24,490 nt of DNA from positions 1 to 24,490 of the IMG/VR virus record IMGVR_UViG_3300044615_001433. One strand, 5' to 3'. Of the stretch, positions 14,372-21,447 are shown piece by piece. The DNA is from a virus. The notes under the pieces were generated by a model that was not told where the DNA came from, ran no database searches, and saw nothing but the letters and a program-made list of their open reading frames with translations. The first letter of the stretch is position 1. Every line of letters starts with the position of its first letter. The position numbers and the translations under genes were made by a program.

Positions 14372-15396
14372 ATTGACTCTGGCCATTCTCTCCACCACAT
14401 CTTTTTTCCGTTGTCAATAGGATATTCATTCCAAGAGTATGGCTTTCCAATTGCTTTTTTAGAATTATCAAAGAAATCCCATGTTTCAATTCCTTTTTGA
14501 TGTCTATTTCTGTGTATATAGGCAGTATATGTGCTTCCAGGAGTTCCAACAAAATTTGTTGCATTATGCATTACTAAATTACAAATAAGTCCAAAAACTA
14601 CCTCATCCTGGAATGGAAGTGCCATAAATTCATCTCTAAAATTGTTTACAATATATTCATCTAGTAATATAAACCTATGCTTGTTTTCTTGAACCATCTG
14701 GTGACCTGGCTGGCATGTTGAAACAACTATTGGAAGGTTATTTTGTGCAAACCTATCTAGCCACGATTCAAACATTTCTTGCTTGGTTTCAAACATGTGA
14801 ACATGATCCGACAACCTTAAATGCATGCCTTGAAATTGTCCAATAGAATAATATATCTTGTTTGCTAAGTCCACGTATTCTTTTTTAAACTTAACTGATG
14901 ATATTGCCTTGTCAAGACTTTTGCTTCTGTCATAAAAAAATCTTGAGTACCATCCTAAAGTTAGTTTTAGATGAAGCGTTTTATCTAGAGGAAGTCTTTT
15001 TCTTCCTTCTGCAAAAAACTTTTCATCATCAGAAATTTCTGGCTTGTTACTATAATAAAAATTATTTAAAATATCATCAATTACAAATTCTTCCTGCTTA
15101 AAACTATCTATTTTTTCATCAATAAATATTAGATTTTCGTTAAAGTCTAGAAGGTCTAAAAGATGAGGATACTGCTCTGGATCTGTAAATCCTTCTCTTT
15201 GCTTGTTATAAAATCTACTTGGAGTAAAAATAGGAATAGTTTTAGTGTTATAAAGTTTTGGGTCTGCACCATACCTTGCGTAATGAACTATTGCTGGAGC
15301 GTTTAATTCATGAGAAAGACCAGATGCCAGTTCAAGGCTCATAACTTGATTAATTAAGCCTGTTGGATTATATAGTTGAAAAAATAACTTATTCAT
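14365..15396 (-). CDS. Fucosyltransferase-like (O-FucT/NodZ superfamily) glycosyltransferase
   Basis: A 343-residue protein. The N-terminus FQLYNPTGLINQVMSLELAS has the GxxNQ-type donor loop of the alpha-1,2/1,6 and protein O-fucosyltransferase superfamily. GMHLRLSDHVHMF (190-202) corresponds to the HxRxxD motif that binds the GDP-sugar (H192, R194, D197). GTPGSTYTAYIHRNR (284-298) corresponds to the conserved ST..S...R region near the C-terminus. Such enzymes move L-fucose, or a similar L-sugar, from GDP to a sugar or to Ser/Thr. The neighbouring epimerase would make GDP-L-galactose, a hydroxylated analogue of GDP-L-fucose. The gene starts directly after the TAG of the dioxygenase gene (TAGATG), so the two are co-translated. 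Superfamily assignment is fair; acceptor and donor are inferred. Confidence 0.65.
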   Translation of the reverse strand: MNKLFFQLYNPTGLINQVMSLELASGLSHELNAPAIVHYARYGADPKLYNTKTIPIFTPSRFYNKQREGFTDPEQYPHLLDLLDFNENLIFIDEKIDSFKQEEFVIDDILNNFYYSNKPEISDDEKFFAEGRKRLPLDKTLHLKLTLGWYSRFFYDRSKSLDKAISSVKFKKEYVDLANKIYYSIGQFQGMHLRLSDHVHMFETKQEMFESWLDRFAQNNLPIVVSTCQPGHQMVQENKHRFILLDEYIVNNFRDEFMALPFQDEVVFGLICNLVMHNATNFVGTPGSTYTAYIHRNRHQKGIETWDFFDNSKKAIGKPYSWNEYPIDNGKKMWWREWPESIC

Positions 15397-15987
15397 CTAC
15401 ATCATTTCTTGTTTTGGCTCTTCAGTGGTAATCGTTTTACGAATATCTGTGTATAGATATTGAGGTCCATGCTTAAAGAACCAATGGTCTGGTTCTGTAT
15501 AAAAGAAAAATGCATTTGCTACTAAATTATTTTCTGGATTTGGAAACTCTTCTCTCCAGTGCTGTTGATCATTACCATATGAAAAAACTGCATCATTTTC
15601 TTCAGGCTGAAACTTTTCGCCCTCAACATAAAAATCCCAAGGAGTCTTATGAAAAATTGTATAGTTGATATGATATGTACAGGCGTTATCGTCAACATGT
15701 TTCCAGAGTCTTGCCTGATCTGTTTCATAAATACTAAGAAGACACCAAGAAGGAACTAGTGTGTTTGATTCAAACTCTTCTCTTGCTAAAGGAAGTAGCA
15801 TTTCATGAAACCTTCTTAGGGGTTCAATGTTTTCTCCATGCGTTCCGTCCCATATTGCCCACTGGTGTCTTCCAAATCCTGGCTCAAATGTGTTTTTTTG
15901 TGTTGCCCACAAATGCATTGCTAAATTTTGCAAGTTTGTATGTTCGTGCTTTGGAAATATATTTTTTAATAAAAAAGCATCTTTCAT
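15397..15987 (-). CDS. 2-oxoglutarate/Fe(II)-dependent dioxygenase-like protein
   Basis: A 196-residue protein when started at the ATG at 15987 (MKDAFLLKNIFP), which lies two bases after the stop of the gene before it. An alternative ATG at 16011 would add eight residues and overlap that gene by 22 bases. WCLLSIYETDQARLWKHVDD gives the HxD iron ligands H97 and D99, and SYGNDQQHWREEF gives the distal histidine H143. The spacing and strand pattern match prolyl-4-hydroxylase-type double-stranded beta-helix oxygenases. The basic residue that normally binds 2-oxoglutarate about ten positions after the distal histidine is not obvious. Substrates of this family include prolyl, lysyl and other side chains. 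Location in a glycan cassette between Pro-rich and collagen-like tail genes makes the tail proteins candidate substrates. Confidence 0.7.
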   Translation of the reverse strand: MKDAFLLKNIFPKHEHTNLQNLAMHLWATQKNTFEPGFGRHQWAIWDGTHGENIEPLRRFHEMLLPLAREEFESNTLVPSWCLLSIYETDQARLWKHVDDNACTYHINYTIFHKTPWDFYVEGEKFQPEENDAVFSYGNDQQHWREEFPNPENNLVANAFFFYTEPDHWFFKHGPQYLYTDIRKTITTEEPKQEMM

Positions 15988-15989
15988 TT

Positions 15990-16217
15990 TTACCACTTCC
16001 CAATCGGACATGTTGCTGCTTCTAGTTTAGTCTTTAAGTGCATTAGGCATCCACACTTTTTGCACTGTTTAGTTAATTTTATTAGTTCTGGACAAGCCCT
16101 GCATATTGCCATTCTAGAAGATGCTAACTCCTCATTCTCTACATATTTGTTTGGGTCAAGCATGTGCCATGGCTTAGTCTCGCCTTGGGCTTGCTTCCAT
16201 TCTTCCCACTTTGACAT
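15990..16217 (-). CDS. Small cysteine-rich, probably zinc-binding protein
   Basis: A 75-residue protein starting at the ATG at 16217, chosen because AAGGAGAT lies at the right distance; a longer in-frame start upstream would bypass it. Six cysteines (C39, C42, C52, C55, C57, C70) sit in ICRACPELIKLTKQCKKCGC and the terminal ATCPIGKW. This is the pattern of a small phage zinc-ribbon-like family (DUF6171-like, from memory). Its tryptophan-rich start (MSKWEEWKQ, KPWHML) suggests a protein-binding helix. It is the first gene of the glycan cassette and overlaps none of its neighbours. It could be an adaptor or a metal-binding accessory factor; no function is claimed. Confidence 0.65.
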   Translation of the reverse strand: MSKWEEWKQAQGETKPWHMLDPNKYVENEELASSRMAICRACPELIKLTKQCKKCGCLMHLKTKLEAATCPIGKW

Positions 16218-16230
16218 GTTCTGTATCTCC

Positions 16231-16644
16231 TTATATGTTAATAATGTTTGTACCGTTCCAAATATCACCGACATTTGCTGTCTGGCCTTCTGGAACTTTT
16301 ATAAGTGTTGTTTCACTTTCGAATATTGATATTAGTTGTTCATTTTTTTCAGTATTTGGCTGTCCTATAATTGTAAGGATTATCATGTCGTCACAAATAT
16401 ACGAATACTGTCCTCTTATCGATCCCTCTGTAATTGATGTAGGATCTCCTCCGTTAAACTTTGTACCGTCCCAAATAGCGCCACTTCTAACAGATGAGCC
16501 AAAGTCTGTTAAATTTTTGCCAACAATAGGGAGTCCACTTTCTAGTGCAAAATCAACTCTTTCTTTTTTTGCATCAGGAATATCTGTAAACACGCTAAAT
16601 ACATCCCAGGTGTCTTGACTATTTTTAACTATGCATGCGTACAT
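16231..16644 (-). CDS. Tail-associated protein, possibly fibre assembly type
   Basis: A 137-residue protein. An internal motif occurs twice: RSGAIWDGTKFNGG near the middle and NVGDIWNGTNI at the end. The G-x-x-W-DGT-x-F type is common at the ends of phage tail-fibre assembly (chaperone) and small tail proteins. The N-terminus MYACIVKNSQDTWDVFSVFTD is beta-rich. The ATG at 16644 follows an AAGGAG site, and TGATATACT (16667-16675) provides a promoter just after the stop of the long fibre gene. The position directly after a large fibre gene is typical for an assembly protein, but that is inference. Confidence 0.6.
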   Translation of the reverse strand: MYACIVKNSQDTWDVFSVFTDIPDAKKERVDFALESGLPIVGKNLTDFGSSVRSGAIWDGTKFNGGDPTSITEGSIRGQYSYICDDMIILTIIGQPNTEKNEQLISIFESETTLIKVPEGQTANVGDIWNGTNIINI

Positions 16645-16666
16645 TTTTTCTCCTTATTGTTATATA

Positions 16667-16675
16667 AGTATATCA
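16667..16675 (-). promoter_or_regulatory. Extended -10 promoter TGATATACT
   Basis: The minus strand reads TGATATACT three bases after the stop codon of the fibre gene (16678-16680), 22 bases before the ATG at 16644. It could also drive the glycan cassette downstream, for which no closer clear promoter was seen. Confidence 0.55.
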
Positions 16676-16677
16676 TG

Positions 16678-18711
16678 CTACTCGTAGCAGTCTCCTGTTG
16701 AACAGTCACCAAATTCTCCACCGCATGTAGCGTCACCGCACACATAACCAGAAGATGCTGTAGGTGTTGGTGCTGTAGGTGTTGGTGCTGCAGGAACTGG
16801 TGTTGCAGGAACTGGTGTTGCAGGAACTGGTGTTGCAGGAACTGGTGTTGCAGGAACTGGTGTTGCAGGAACTGGCGACTCAGGGCATGTAAATGATTCA
16901 TTTCCACAAGAGTCAACGTAAATAGTTACAGATCTTCCACAAGATGCACGATATTCAGTATAACTAGAAACATTTGGTGTACATGCTACAGGTGTCACAG
17001 GTACAGGTGTTGGTGATGCAGGTACAGGTGTTGGTGATACAGGTACAGGTGTTGGTGATGCAGGTACAGGTGTTGGTGATGCAGGTACAGGTGTTGGTGA
17101 AGGACATGTGAATGTCTCATTTCCACAAGAGTCTACATAAATTGTAACTGGTCCACCACAAGATGCACGATATTCAGTATAACTAGAAACATTTGGTGTA
17201 CATGCTACTGGAGTTACAGGAACTGGGACTGGAACTGGTATTGGTGTTGGTGAAGGACATGTGAATGTCTCGTTTCCACAAGAGTCTACGTAAATTGTAA
17301 CTGGTCCACCACAAGATGCTCTGTATTCTGTGTAGTTAGAAACATTTGGTGTACATGCTACAGGTGTTGCAGGTACAGGAGTAGGTGCTACAGGATTAGG
17401 ACATTCAAATGTTTCATTTCCACAAGAGTCAACGTAAATTGTAACAACTGCATTACAAGATGCACGGTATTCAGTGTAACTGTCAACGTTTGGTGTACAA
17501 GCAACTGGGGTTGCAGGAACTGGTGTTGGTGTTGTAGGGACTGCAGGACAATTACTTGGCGCAGAAGGCATTGAAGTAGTTGAGCAAGAGTAATTTGTTC
17601 CGCCTCCGCCTGGAAGTCCAGAAACTACAGCAGCATATGCAGAACATGCGTTTCCAATGTCAGTAGTTACAACATTGTTTGCGTCAACTGTAAATTGTTC
17701 CTGTACTGGAGATCCTTGGTAACAATACGAAATGTATGCTGTTCCTGTTGTTGCTATTGGTGCGACAGGTGCGACAGGTGTAGTAGGAGTTGGTCCTACA
17801 GGAGCAACTGGTGTTACAGGAACTGGTGTTGGTCCAACTGGTGTTGTAGGAATTGGTGTAGGTGCAACGGGTGCAACAGGTGTTGGTGTTGGTGATGTAG
17901 GAATAGGGGTTGGAGCAACTGGTACTGGTGTAGGTGCAGCAGGCACTGGTGTAGGTGCTACAGGAGTTGGAGTTGCAATATTTTCATAAACATCTCCATA
18001 AAAAACCCAAGCATCTGTTCCAACCTTTAACAAGGTTCCTTTACTATATTGTCCATCAAGATACATTCTTGCACTTTTGCTATTAACTGTAACTCCGATT
18101 TCTGGAGTAATAGTTGTTGTTCCTGTTCCGTACTCAATTAAATCAATTTTATATCCAACCTGAAGCGCTGTTGTAGAATTTTTGGGGACTGTAAGTGTAA
18201 TTGCTGATGACGTAGAAAGTAGTTGTGTGCTTCCTGCATATGATGGCAATAAAGAAAAATTAGATGTTTGTTCTAATACCGTTGATAAATAGTTAAGGTC
18301 AAACCTTTCATCTACAATGTTCCAGTCAATTCCGTCTCCAGCAAGTTCATTATAACCGCCTACTGCTCCAGCAATAGCATTTGCAATACCTGAGTCTACA
18401 TAAGACGTTGTTGCAAGTAGTGCTGTGTTTGGTATTCCGTGGACATCTAGAGTATCTGCATTATGTGTAGCAATAGCAGCATTTCTATTTACTACCTCTT
18501 CTGCATCTGCATCTACAAGGTTCTGAAGGTGCTTTGCAATTGAGTCTTCCAAAAGAAGTGATGTGTTTGTATTTGCACCATCATAGGTGTAAGATCCATA
18601 GTGATAAAGTCTTAAGGCTGCCTGAATATCTGCTGCATCTGAAAGGCCAGGGATTTTGGTATTGAAAAGTCCATCACCGTTAGGCGTGTTATCAATATTC
18701 TCTGCTGCCAC
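16678..18711 (-). CDS. Pro/Thr-rich tail fibre with four cysteine modules
   Basis: A 677-residue fibre starting with GTG at 18711 (SD-like AGAGGTGA and TGGTATAAT upstream). The N-terminus FNTKIPGLSDAADIQAALRLYHYGS looks like a conserved phage anchoring segment. Next come one VHGI module and a GDGIDWN segment shared with the 671-residue fibre, and a beta domain ending in DAWVFYGDVYEN (about 240). The remaining two thirds alternate Pro-rich TPVPATP/SPTPVPA linkers with a module of about 35 residues: C-TPN-V-x-x-YTEYRASCGGPVTIYVDSC-GNETF-x-CP. It occurs four times, and once more in the 504-residue tail protein. Each copy has four cysteines, so local disulfides are likely outside the cell. A separate Cys-containing segment (YISYCYQGSP to SNCP) precedes them. 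The Thr/Ser-Pro linkers are ideal O-glycosylation or proline-hydroxylation targets. Confidence 0.8.
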   Translation of the reverse strand: MAAENIDNTPNGDGLFNTKIPGLSDAADIQAALRLYHYGSYTYDGANTNTSLLLEDSIAKHLQNLVDADAEEVVNRNAAIATHNADTLDVHGIPNTALLATTSYVDSGIANAIAGAVGGYNELAGDGIDWNIVDERFDLNYLSTVLEQTSNFSLLPSYAGSTQLLSTSSAITLTVPKNSTTALQVGYKIDLIEYGTGTTTITPEIGVTVNSKSARMYLDGQYSKGTLLKVGTDAWVFYGDVYENIATPTPVAPTPVPAAPTPVPVAPTPIPTSPTPTPVAPVAPTPIPTTPVGPTPVPVTPVAPVGPTPTTPVAPVAPIATTGTAYISYCYQGSPVQEQFTVDANNVVTTDIGNACSAYAAVVSGLPGGGGTNYSCSTTSMPSAPSNCPAVPTTPTPVPATPVACTPNVDSYTEYRASCNAVVTIYVDSCGNETFECPNPVAPTPVPATPVACTPNVSNYTEYRASCGGPVTIYVDSCGNETFTCPSPTPIPVPVPVPVTPVACTPNVSSYTEYRASCGGPVTIYVDSCGNETFTCPSPTPVPASPTPVPASPTPVPVSPTPVPASPTPVPVTPVACTPNVSSYTEYRASCGRSVTIYVDSCGNESFTCPESPVPATPVPATPVPATPVPATPVPATPVPAAPTPTAPTPTASSGYVCGDATCGGEFGDCSTGDCYE
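16790..16879 (-). repeat. 15-base tandem repeat encoding Pro-rich linker
   Basis: Five perfect copies and one degenerate copy of GCAGGAACTGGTGTT (plus-strand form) encode TPVPA units. The near identity of the copies at DNA level suggests recent slippage, so length may vary between related phages. Confidence 0.85.
16880..17503 (-). repeat. Four direct repeats of the cysteine module
   Basis: About 105-base copies at roughly 16883-16987, 17102-17206, 17255-17359 and 17399-17503 encode the C...YTEYRASC...VTIYVDSCGNE.F.CP module. The middle two are almost identical at DNA level, the outer ones more diverged. This points to stepwise duplication within the gene. Confidence 0.8.
17000..17100 (-). 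repeat. 21-base tandem repeat encoding SPTPVPA units
   Basis: About five copies of GGTACAGGTGTTGGTGATGCA (plus-strand form, one base longer than the 20 adjoining bases shared by all copies) lie between two cysteine modules. They encode Ser/Thr-Pro-rich linker. Confidence 0.8.
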
Positions 18712-18729
18712 TATAAATCACCTCTTGCC

Positions 18730-18738
18730 ATTATACCA
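18730..18738 (-). promoter_or_regulatory. Extended -10 TGGTATAAT overlapping a stop codon
   Basis: The TAA of TATAAT is the stop of the gene ending at 18731. The element lies 18 bases before the GTG start at 18711, leaving a leader of about 11 bases that still holds the GGTGAT part of the ribosome-binding site. Confidence 0.6.
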
Positions 18739-19321
18739 CTGTAATAAATAAATGAACACGCTTTGGGCCAGCCATGGGCACCCAGGTTGTTCCATTATAT
18801 TCTACACCCTTTATTTCAAGTGGTAATGCTCTGATTGGATCGTCTATTACAGTATTAACTACAAGGCTAGTTGAAACAGGGCCCCCAGTTGGTGATGAAA
18901 TAGAATACTGAATACTAAAGTTTGCAGATGTAAGGTTTACATCACTTGCAATTTCTGTTATATTAATTGGAGGTATTACAAGTGTACCGTTTGCTGCAGT
19001 AACATCCTTTACAGAAGAATAAAAGTTTGTTTTTAAACTAAGCATTTCTGTCCACTGTGTTCCATTTGGAGTTGCTATTTTTTGAAATACTGTTTTATAT
19101 GTTGGTGAATATGGGTTGTAATCAATTGCAATATCTAGTGCCTGTATGCCAGTTGGCTGACTCATTATTGCAGCATTAACATTTGTATCTTGTGGATTTC
19201 CGTTTGACCCTACAATAATACTTCCACGATCACCTTGTGGTCCTATATCTAGGTCTAGACTTATGCTTTCTGGTCCACCAAAAACTGTTAGATCTTCATT
19301 GGATAAAAGTATATCTGCCAC
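18731..19321 (-). CDS. Tail structural protein with a short collagen-like segment
   Basis: A 196-residue protein starting with GTG at 19321; the stop of the upstream gene and this start share a base in TAGTG, so translation is coupled. The N-terminus MADILLSNEDLTVFGGP leads into a brief GPQGDRGS collagen-type segment. Then comes a segment with SPTYKTVFQKIATPNGTQWTEM that resembles the NGTQWLDT part of the 151-residue tail protein. The C-terminal half is beta-rich and ends GPKRVHLFITVV. No membrane segment or cysteines are present. It is probably a fibre or baseplate subunit working with its coupled neighbour. Confidence 0.65.
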   Translation of the reverse strand: MADILLSNEDLTVFGGPESISLDLDIGPQGDRGSIIVGSNGNPQDTNVNAAIMSQPTGIQALDIAIDYNPYSPTYKTVFQKIATPNGTQWTEMLSLKTNFYSSVKDVTAANGTLVIPPINITEIASDVNLTSANFSIQYSISSPTGGPVSTSLVVNTVIDDPIRALPLEIKGVEYNGTTWVPMAGPKRVHLFITVV

Positions 19322-20604
19322 TATTCTGCTCCAAATGGTGTTGGAGTTGGTGAAGGTGTTGGTGATGGCTCAGCAATTGGAGAGGCAGTTGGAGTTTCCC
19401 CTATTGGTGTTGGTGATGGAGTTGGAATTGCAATAGGTGCTGGTACTGGTGTTGGAGATGCAATAGGTGCTGGTACTGGTGTTGGTGCTATTGGGGCAGG
19501 AGCAACAGGAGTTGGTCCTGGTGTTGATGTTTGAGGAAATACTGCAGTAACAATTCCTGAGTGAGCAGAGTGTGTAACTTCTTCTGCTCCTTGAACTGTA
19601 AAGAAATTTGCAGAAACTCCATACAAAGTATAATCTTTAGACTCTGGGTCTTCGTTGTCCTTAAGTCTTGGAGCAAGGGTTATTGTTGCCACATATGTAA
19701 CTCCTGGCTGAAAGTTTCCAGTAAATGTTGTGTCTTTTCCATTAACTCTTTTTTTCCAAACAGTTGATCCAGAGAATTGAGTATTTGTTTCAACACTTGA
19801 GTCTGGCACTAATCCTGAAACTGGAATTGTTACTCCAGAAATTGATGCGTTGCTTATTGTTGTTGCCGTTACTGGAAATGTTGCAGTAACAACTCCTGAG
19901 TTTGCAGTATTTGTAGAGTCAGCATTTTCTACTGAGAAAAAATTTGATGGAATGCCATTTAGAGTGTATCCGCTAGACTGCCTTGGTGTTACATTTATTG
20001 TTGCTATGTAGACTGTATTTGAAGCAAATCTTGATGGGCTTCCAGACCAAGTGACTGTTCCAGAGTATTCTGGTGTATCTATAATTGTGGCTACTGGAAC
20101 TGCGCCTGTTACTGGTCTTGTTAATACAAGTCTTCCATTTGACAAAGGTGTTATTGGGCTTGTTGAGGCTGTTGCACCAGTAACCTGATCTGTTATTGTT
20201 ATTTTTCCTGTTAAAAGAGTTTGAACTGTCTCATAATTGTTAAGCGATCCAGGTACAGTAGATGGTTTTCTAACTTCTACATCATAAACATACTCTGTTC
20301 CAGCAACCAAGGTTGTAGAGTCTGAAGGCCTTATAGCACAAACAACATGAGTTCCATCGTCAGACACACGAGCATAACCTTTGATAGGAACTCCAGAAGA
20401 GCCACGAACTGTTGAAATTGTAAACTGAGCACTATCATACAAAGCGGATGACTCTGTAAAATAATCATCAACATTTGCAAAATTTGTTGGAATTTGGTAT
20501 TGGCTTAAGTCAAAAACCGTTCCATCGTTCTTTTTCGGGTAGATACGAAATTCAAAGGTGTCACCCTTATAGTAATTGAAGTCATATATTGATGGAAATG
20601 CCAT
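19321..20604 (-). CDS. Baseplate/fibre protein: BppU-N-like domain, two Ig-like repeats, Pro-rich tail
   Basis: A 427-residue protein. The N-terminus (YDFNYYKGDTFEFRIYPKKNDGTVFDLSQY) resembles the RGDT-type Ig domain of the two small baseplate proteins in this window. Residues about 175-260 and 265-355 are two homologous beta repeats: F..NTVYIATINVTPR...YTLNGIPSNFFSVENA....NSGVVTATFP, and the matching VTYVATITLAPR...YTLYGVSANFFTVQGA....HSGIVTAVFP. The last 70 residues are Pro-rich (TPVPAPIASPTPVPA...). The gene is predicted to be leaderless: TGGTATAAT ends six bases before the ATG. The layout suggests an anchor, a rigid spacer and a flexible stalk that may be glycosylated. Confidence 0.7.
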   Translation of the reverse strand: MAFPSIYDFNYYKGDTFEFRIYPKKNDGTVFDLSQYQIPTNFANVDDYFTESSALYDSAQFTISTVRGSSGVPIKGYARVSDDGTHVVCAIRPSDSTTLVAGTEYVYDVEVRKPSTVPGSLNNYETVQTLLTGKITITDQVTGATASTSPITPLSNGRLVLTRPVTGAVPVATIIDTPEYSGTVTWSGSPSRFASNTVYIATINVTPRQSSGYTLNGIPSNFFSVENADSTNTANSGVVTATFPVTATTISNASISGVTIPVSGLVPDSSVETNTQFSGSTVWKKRVNGKDTTFTGNFQPGVTYVATITLAPRLKDNEDPESKDYTLYGVSANFFTVQGAEEVTHSAHSGIVTAVFPQTSTPGPTPVAPAPIAPTPVPAPIASPTPVPAPIAIPTPSPTPIGETPTASPIAEPSPTPSPTPTPFGAE

Positions 20605-20610
20605 GGTTTT

Positions 20611-20619
20611 ATTATACCA
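20611..20619 (-). promoter_or_regulatory. Leaderless promoter TGGTATAAT overlapping a stop codon
   Basis: The minus strand reads GTGGTATAAT; the TAA is the stop of the collagen-like gene ending at 20612. The -10 ends six bases before the ATG at 20604, and no ribosome-binding site lies between them. Confidence 0.7.
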
Positions 20620-21340
20620 CGCTGACGTATATAGATTTCATAATTACTGATGCATCAAAGTCTGTACGTATTTGAGGCACTGCCCCACTACCCCAAATTT
20701 TTTGATTTTCTATAAAGATTTGCTGAGTAACTGTTATTGGATATGTGTGCTGATACTTTAGAGACCCTATAAACTGAGAAACATCTAGATCACCGTTAGT
20801 AGAGTAGGTTCTAACCCAAACCTCGGTGTTGCTGCTATGCGTTGTTAGTTCAAAACTATAGGTTATGAATACTTGAGCACCCTCTTGAAGTCCCCTGAAA
20901 TTAAATGCTCTTGCATGGTCATTCCATAATGAAGTACAGCCCTTTGGTAAATATTTTTCATTTGATCTTCCTTCAGATAACAAGAAAGTGCTAACCCAAC
21001 CATCTTCTCCTTCTGAGATGCCAAGTTTAAAAGGTTTCTCAACTTTGTTATGATAAGAAGCCCATCCTGCTTGCTGTCCTGAAGAGGATAGAGAACTTAG
21101 ACCGTCTTTGCCTGGCGATCCTTGTGCTCCTTTTGGTCCCGATTTTCCTTCTGGGCCTTGAGGTCCTTCTTTTCCATCTTTACCGTCTCTACCTGCGGGT
21201 CCCTGTGGTCCAACTGGGCCAGGGACTGGAAGAAATGAAAGAGAATTATCTGTAGAATGAGATGCCTGACTTTGTTCTACTTGTGCAGCATAAGAAGATT
21301 TTTTTACACCAGGAAAATCCATAGATTTAGAAGCAGCCAT
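20612..21340 (-). CDS. Collagen-like tail protein
   Basis: A 242-residue protein. After a short Ser-rich N-terminus there is a run of about 13 Gly-X-Y triplets (GPVGPQGPAGRDGKDGKEGP, then further GPEG, GPKG and GKDG units; about 41-80) of the type that trimerises phage fibres. The C-terminal 150 residues form a beta-rich domain (WVSTFLLSEGRSNEKYLP, VFITYSFELTTHSSNTEVWVRTYS, terminal MKSIYVSVV), probably a receptor-contacting or capping head. X and Y positions hold several prolines, lysines and aspartates. These are possible targets of the dioxygenase encoded at 15397-15987, although that link is inference. The gene is probably leaderless: TGAGATAAT ends six bases before the ATG. Confidence 0.75.
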   Translation of the reverse strand: MAASKSMDFPGVKKSSYAAQVEQSQASHSTDNSLSFLPVPGPVGPQGPAGRDGKDGKEGPQGPEGKSGPKGAQGSPGKDGLSSLSSSGQQAGWASYHNKVEKPFKLGISEGEDGWVSTFLLSEGRSNEKYLPKGCTSLWNDHARAFNFRGLQEGAQVFITYSFELTTHSSNTEVWVRTYSTNGDLDVSQFIGSLKYQHTYPITVTQQIFIENQKIWGSGAVPQIRTDFDASVIMKSIYVSVV

Positions 21341-21346
21341 GAAGAT

Positions 21347-21355
21347 ATTATCTCA
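21347..21355 (-). promoter_or_regulatory. Leaderless promoter TGAGATAAT
   Basis: An extended -10 with five of six matches, ending six bases before the ATG at 21340. An 8-base copy of GATATTAT flanks it on either side. Confidence 0.55.
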
Positions 21356-21360
21356 TGATA

Positions 21361-21447
21361 TTATTTATTTACTTTAAAAGTTTTATCTTTAATCTTAACT
21401 ATTGGGGACAACTCTGGTCTTGGAGTTGATATTTTTACTACTGCCAT
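21361..21447 (-). CDS. Small 28-residue protein coupled to a baseplate-like gene
   Basis: An open frame starting MAVVKISTPRPELSP and ending DKTFKVNK. Its ATG overlaps the TAA of the upstream gene (TAATG), exactly like the small gene at 10415-10639 after the paralogous baseplate gene. It is rich in Lys, Pro and beta-branched residues and has no membrane segment. The conserved arrangement and the lack of any other use for these 90 bases support it as a real gene. Its function is unknown; it may be a small partner of the baseplate protein. Confidence 0.5.
   Translation of the reverse strand: MAVVKISTPRPELSPIVKIKDKTFKVNK

Noticed and set aside
16780-17510. Regularly spaced repeats that could suggest a CRISPR array
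   Set aside because: The repeats are in frame with one long fibre gene, encode Pro-rich linker and cysteine modules, and the intervals are themselves repeats rather than unique spacers.
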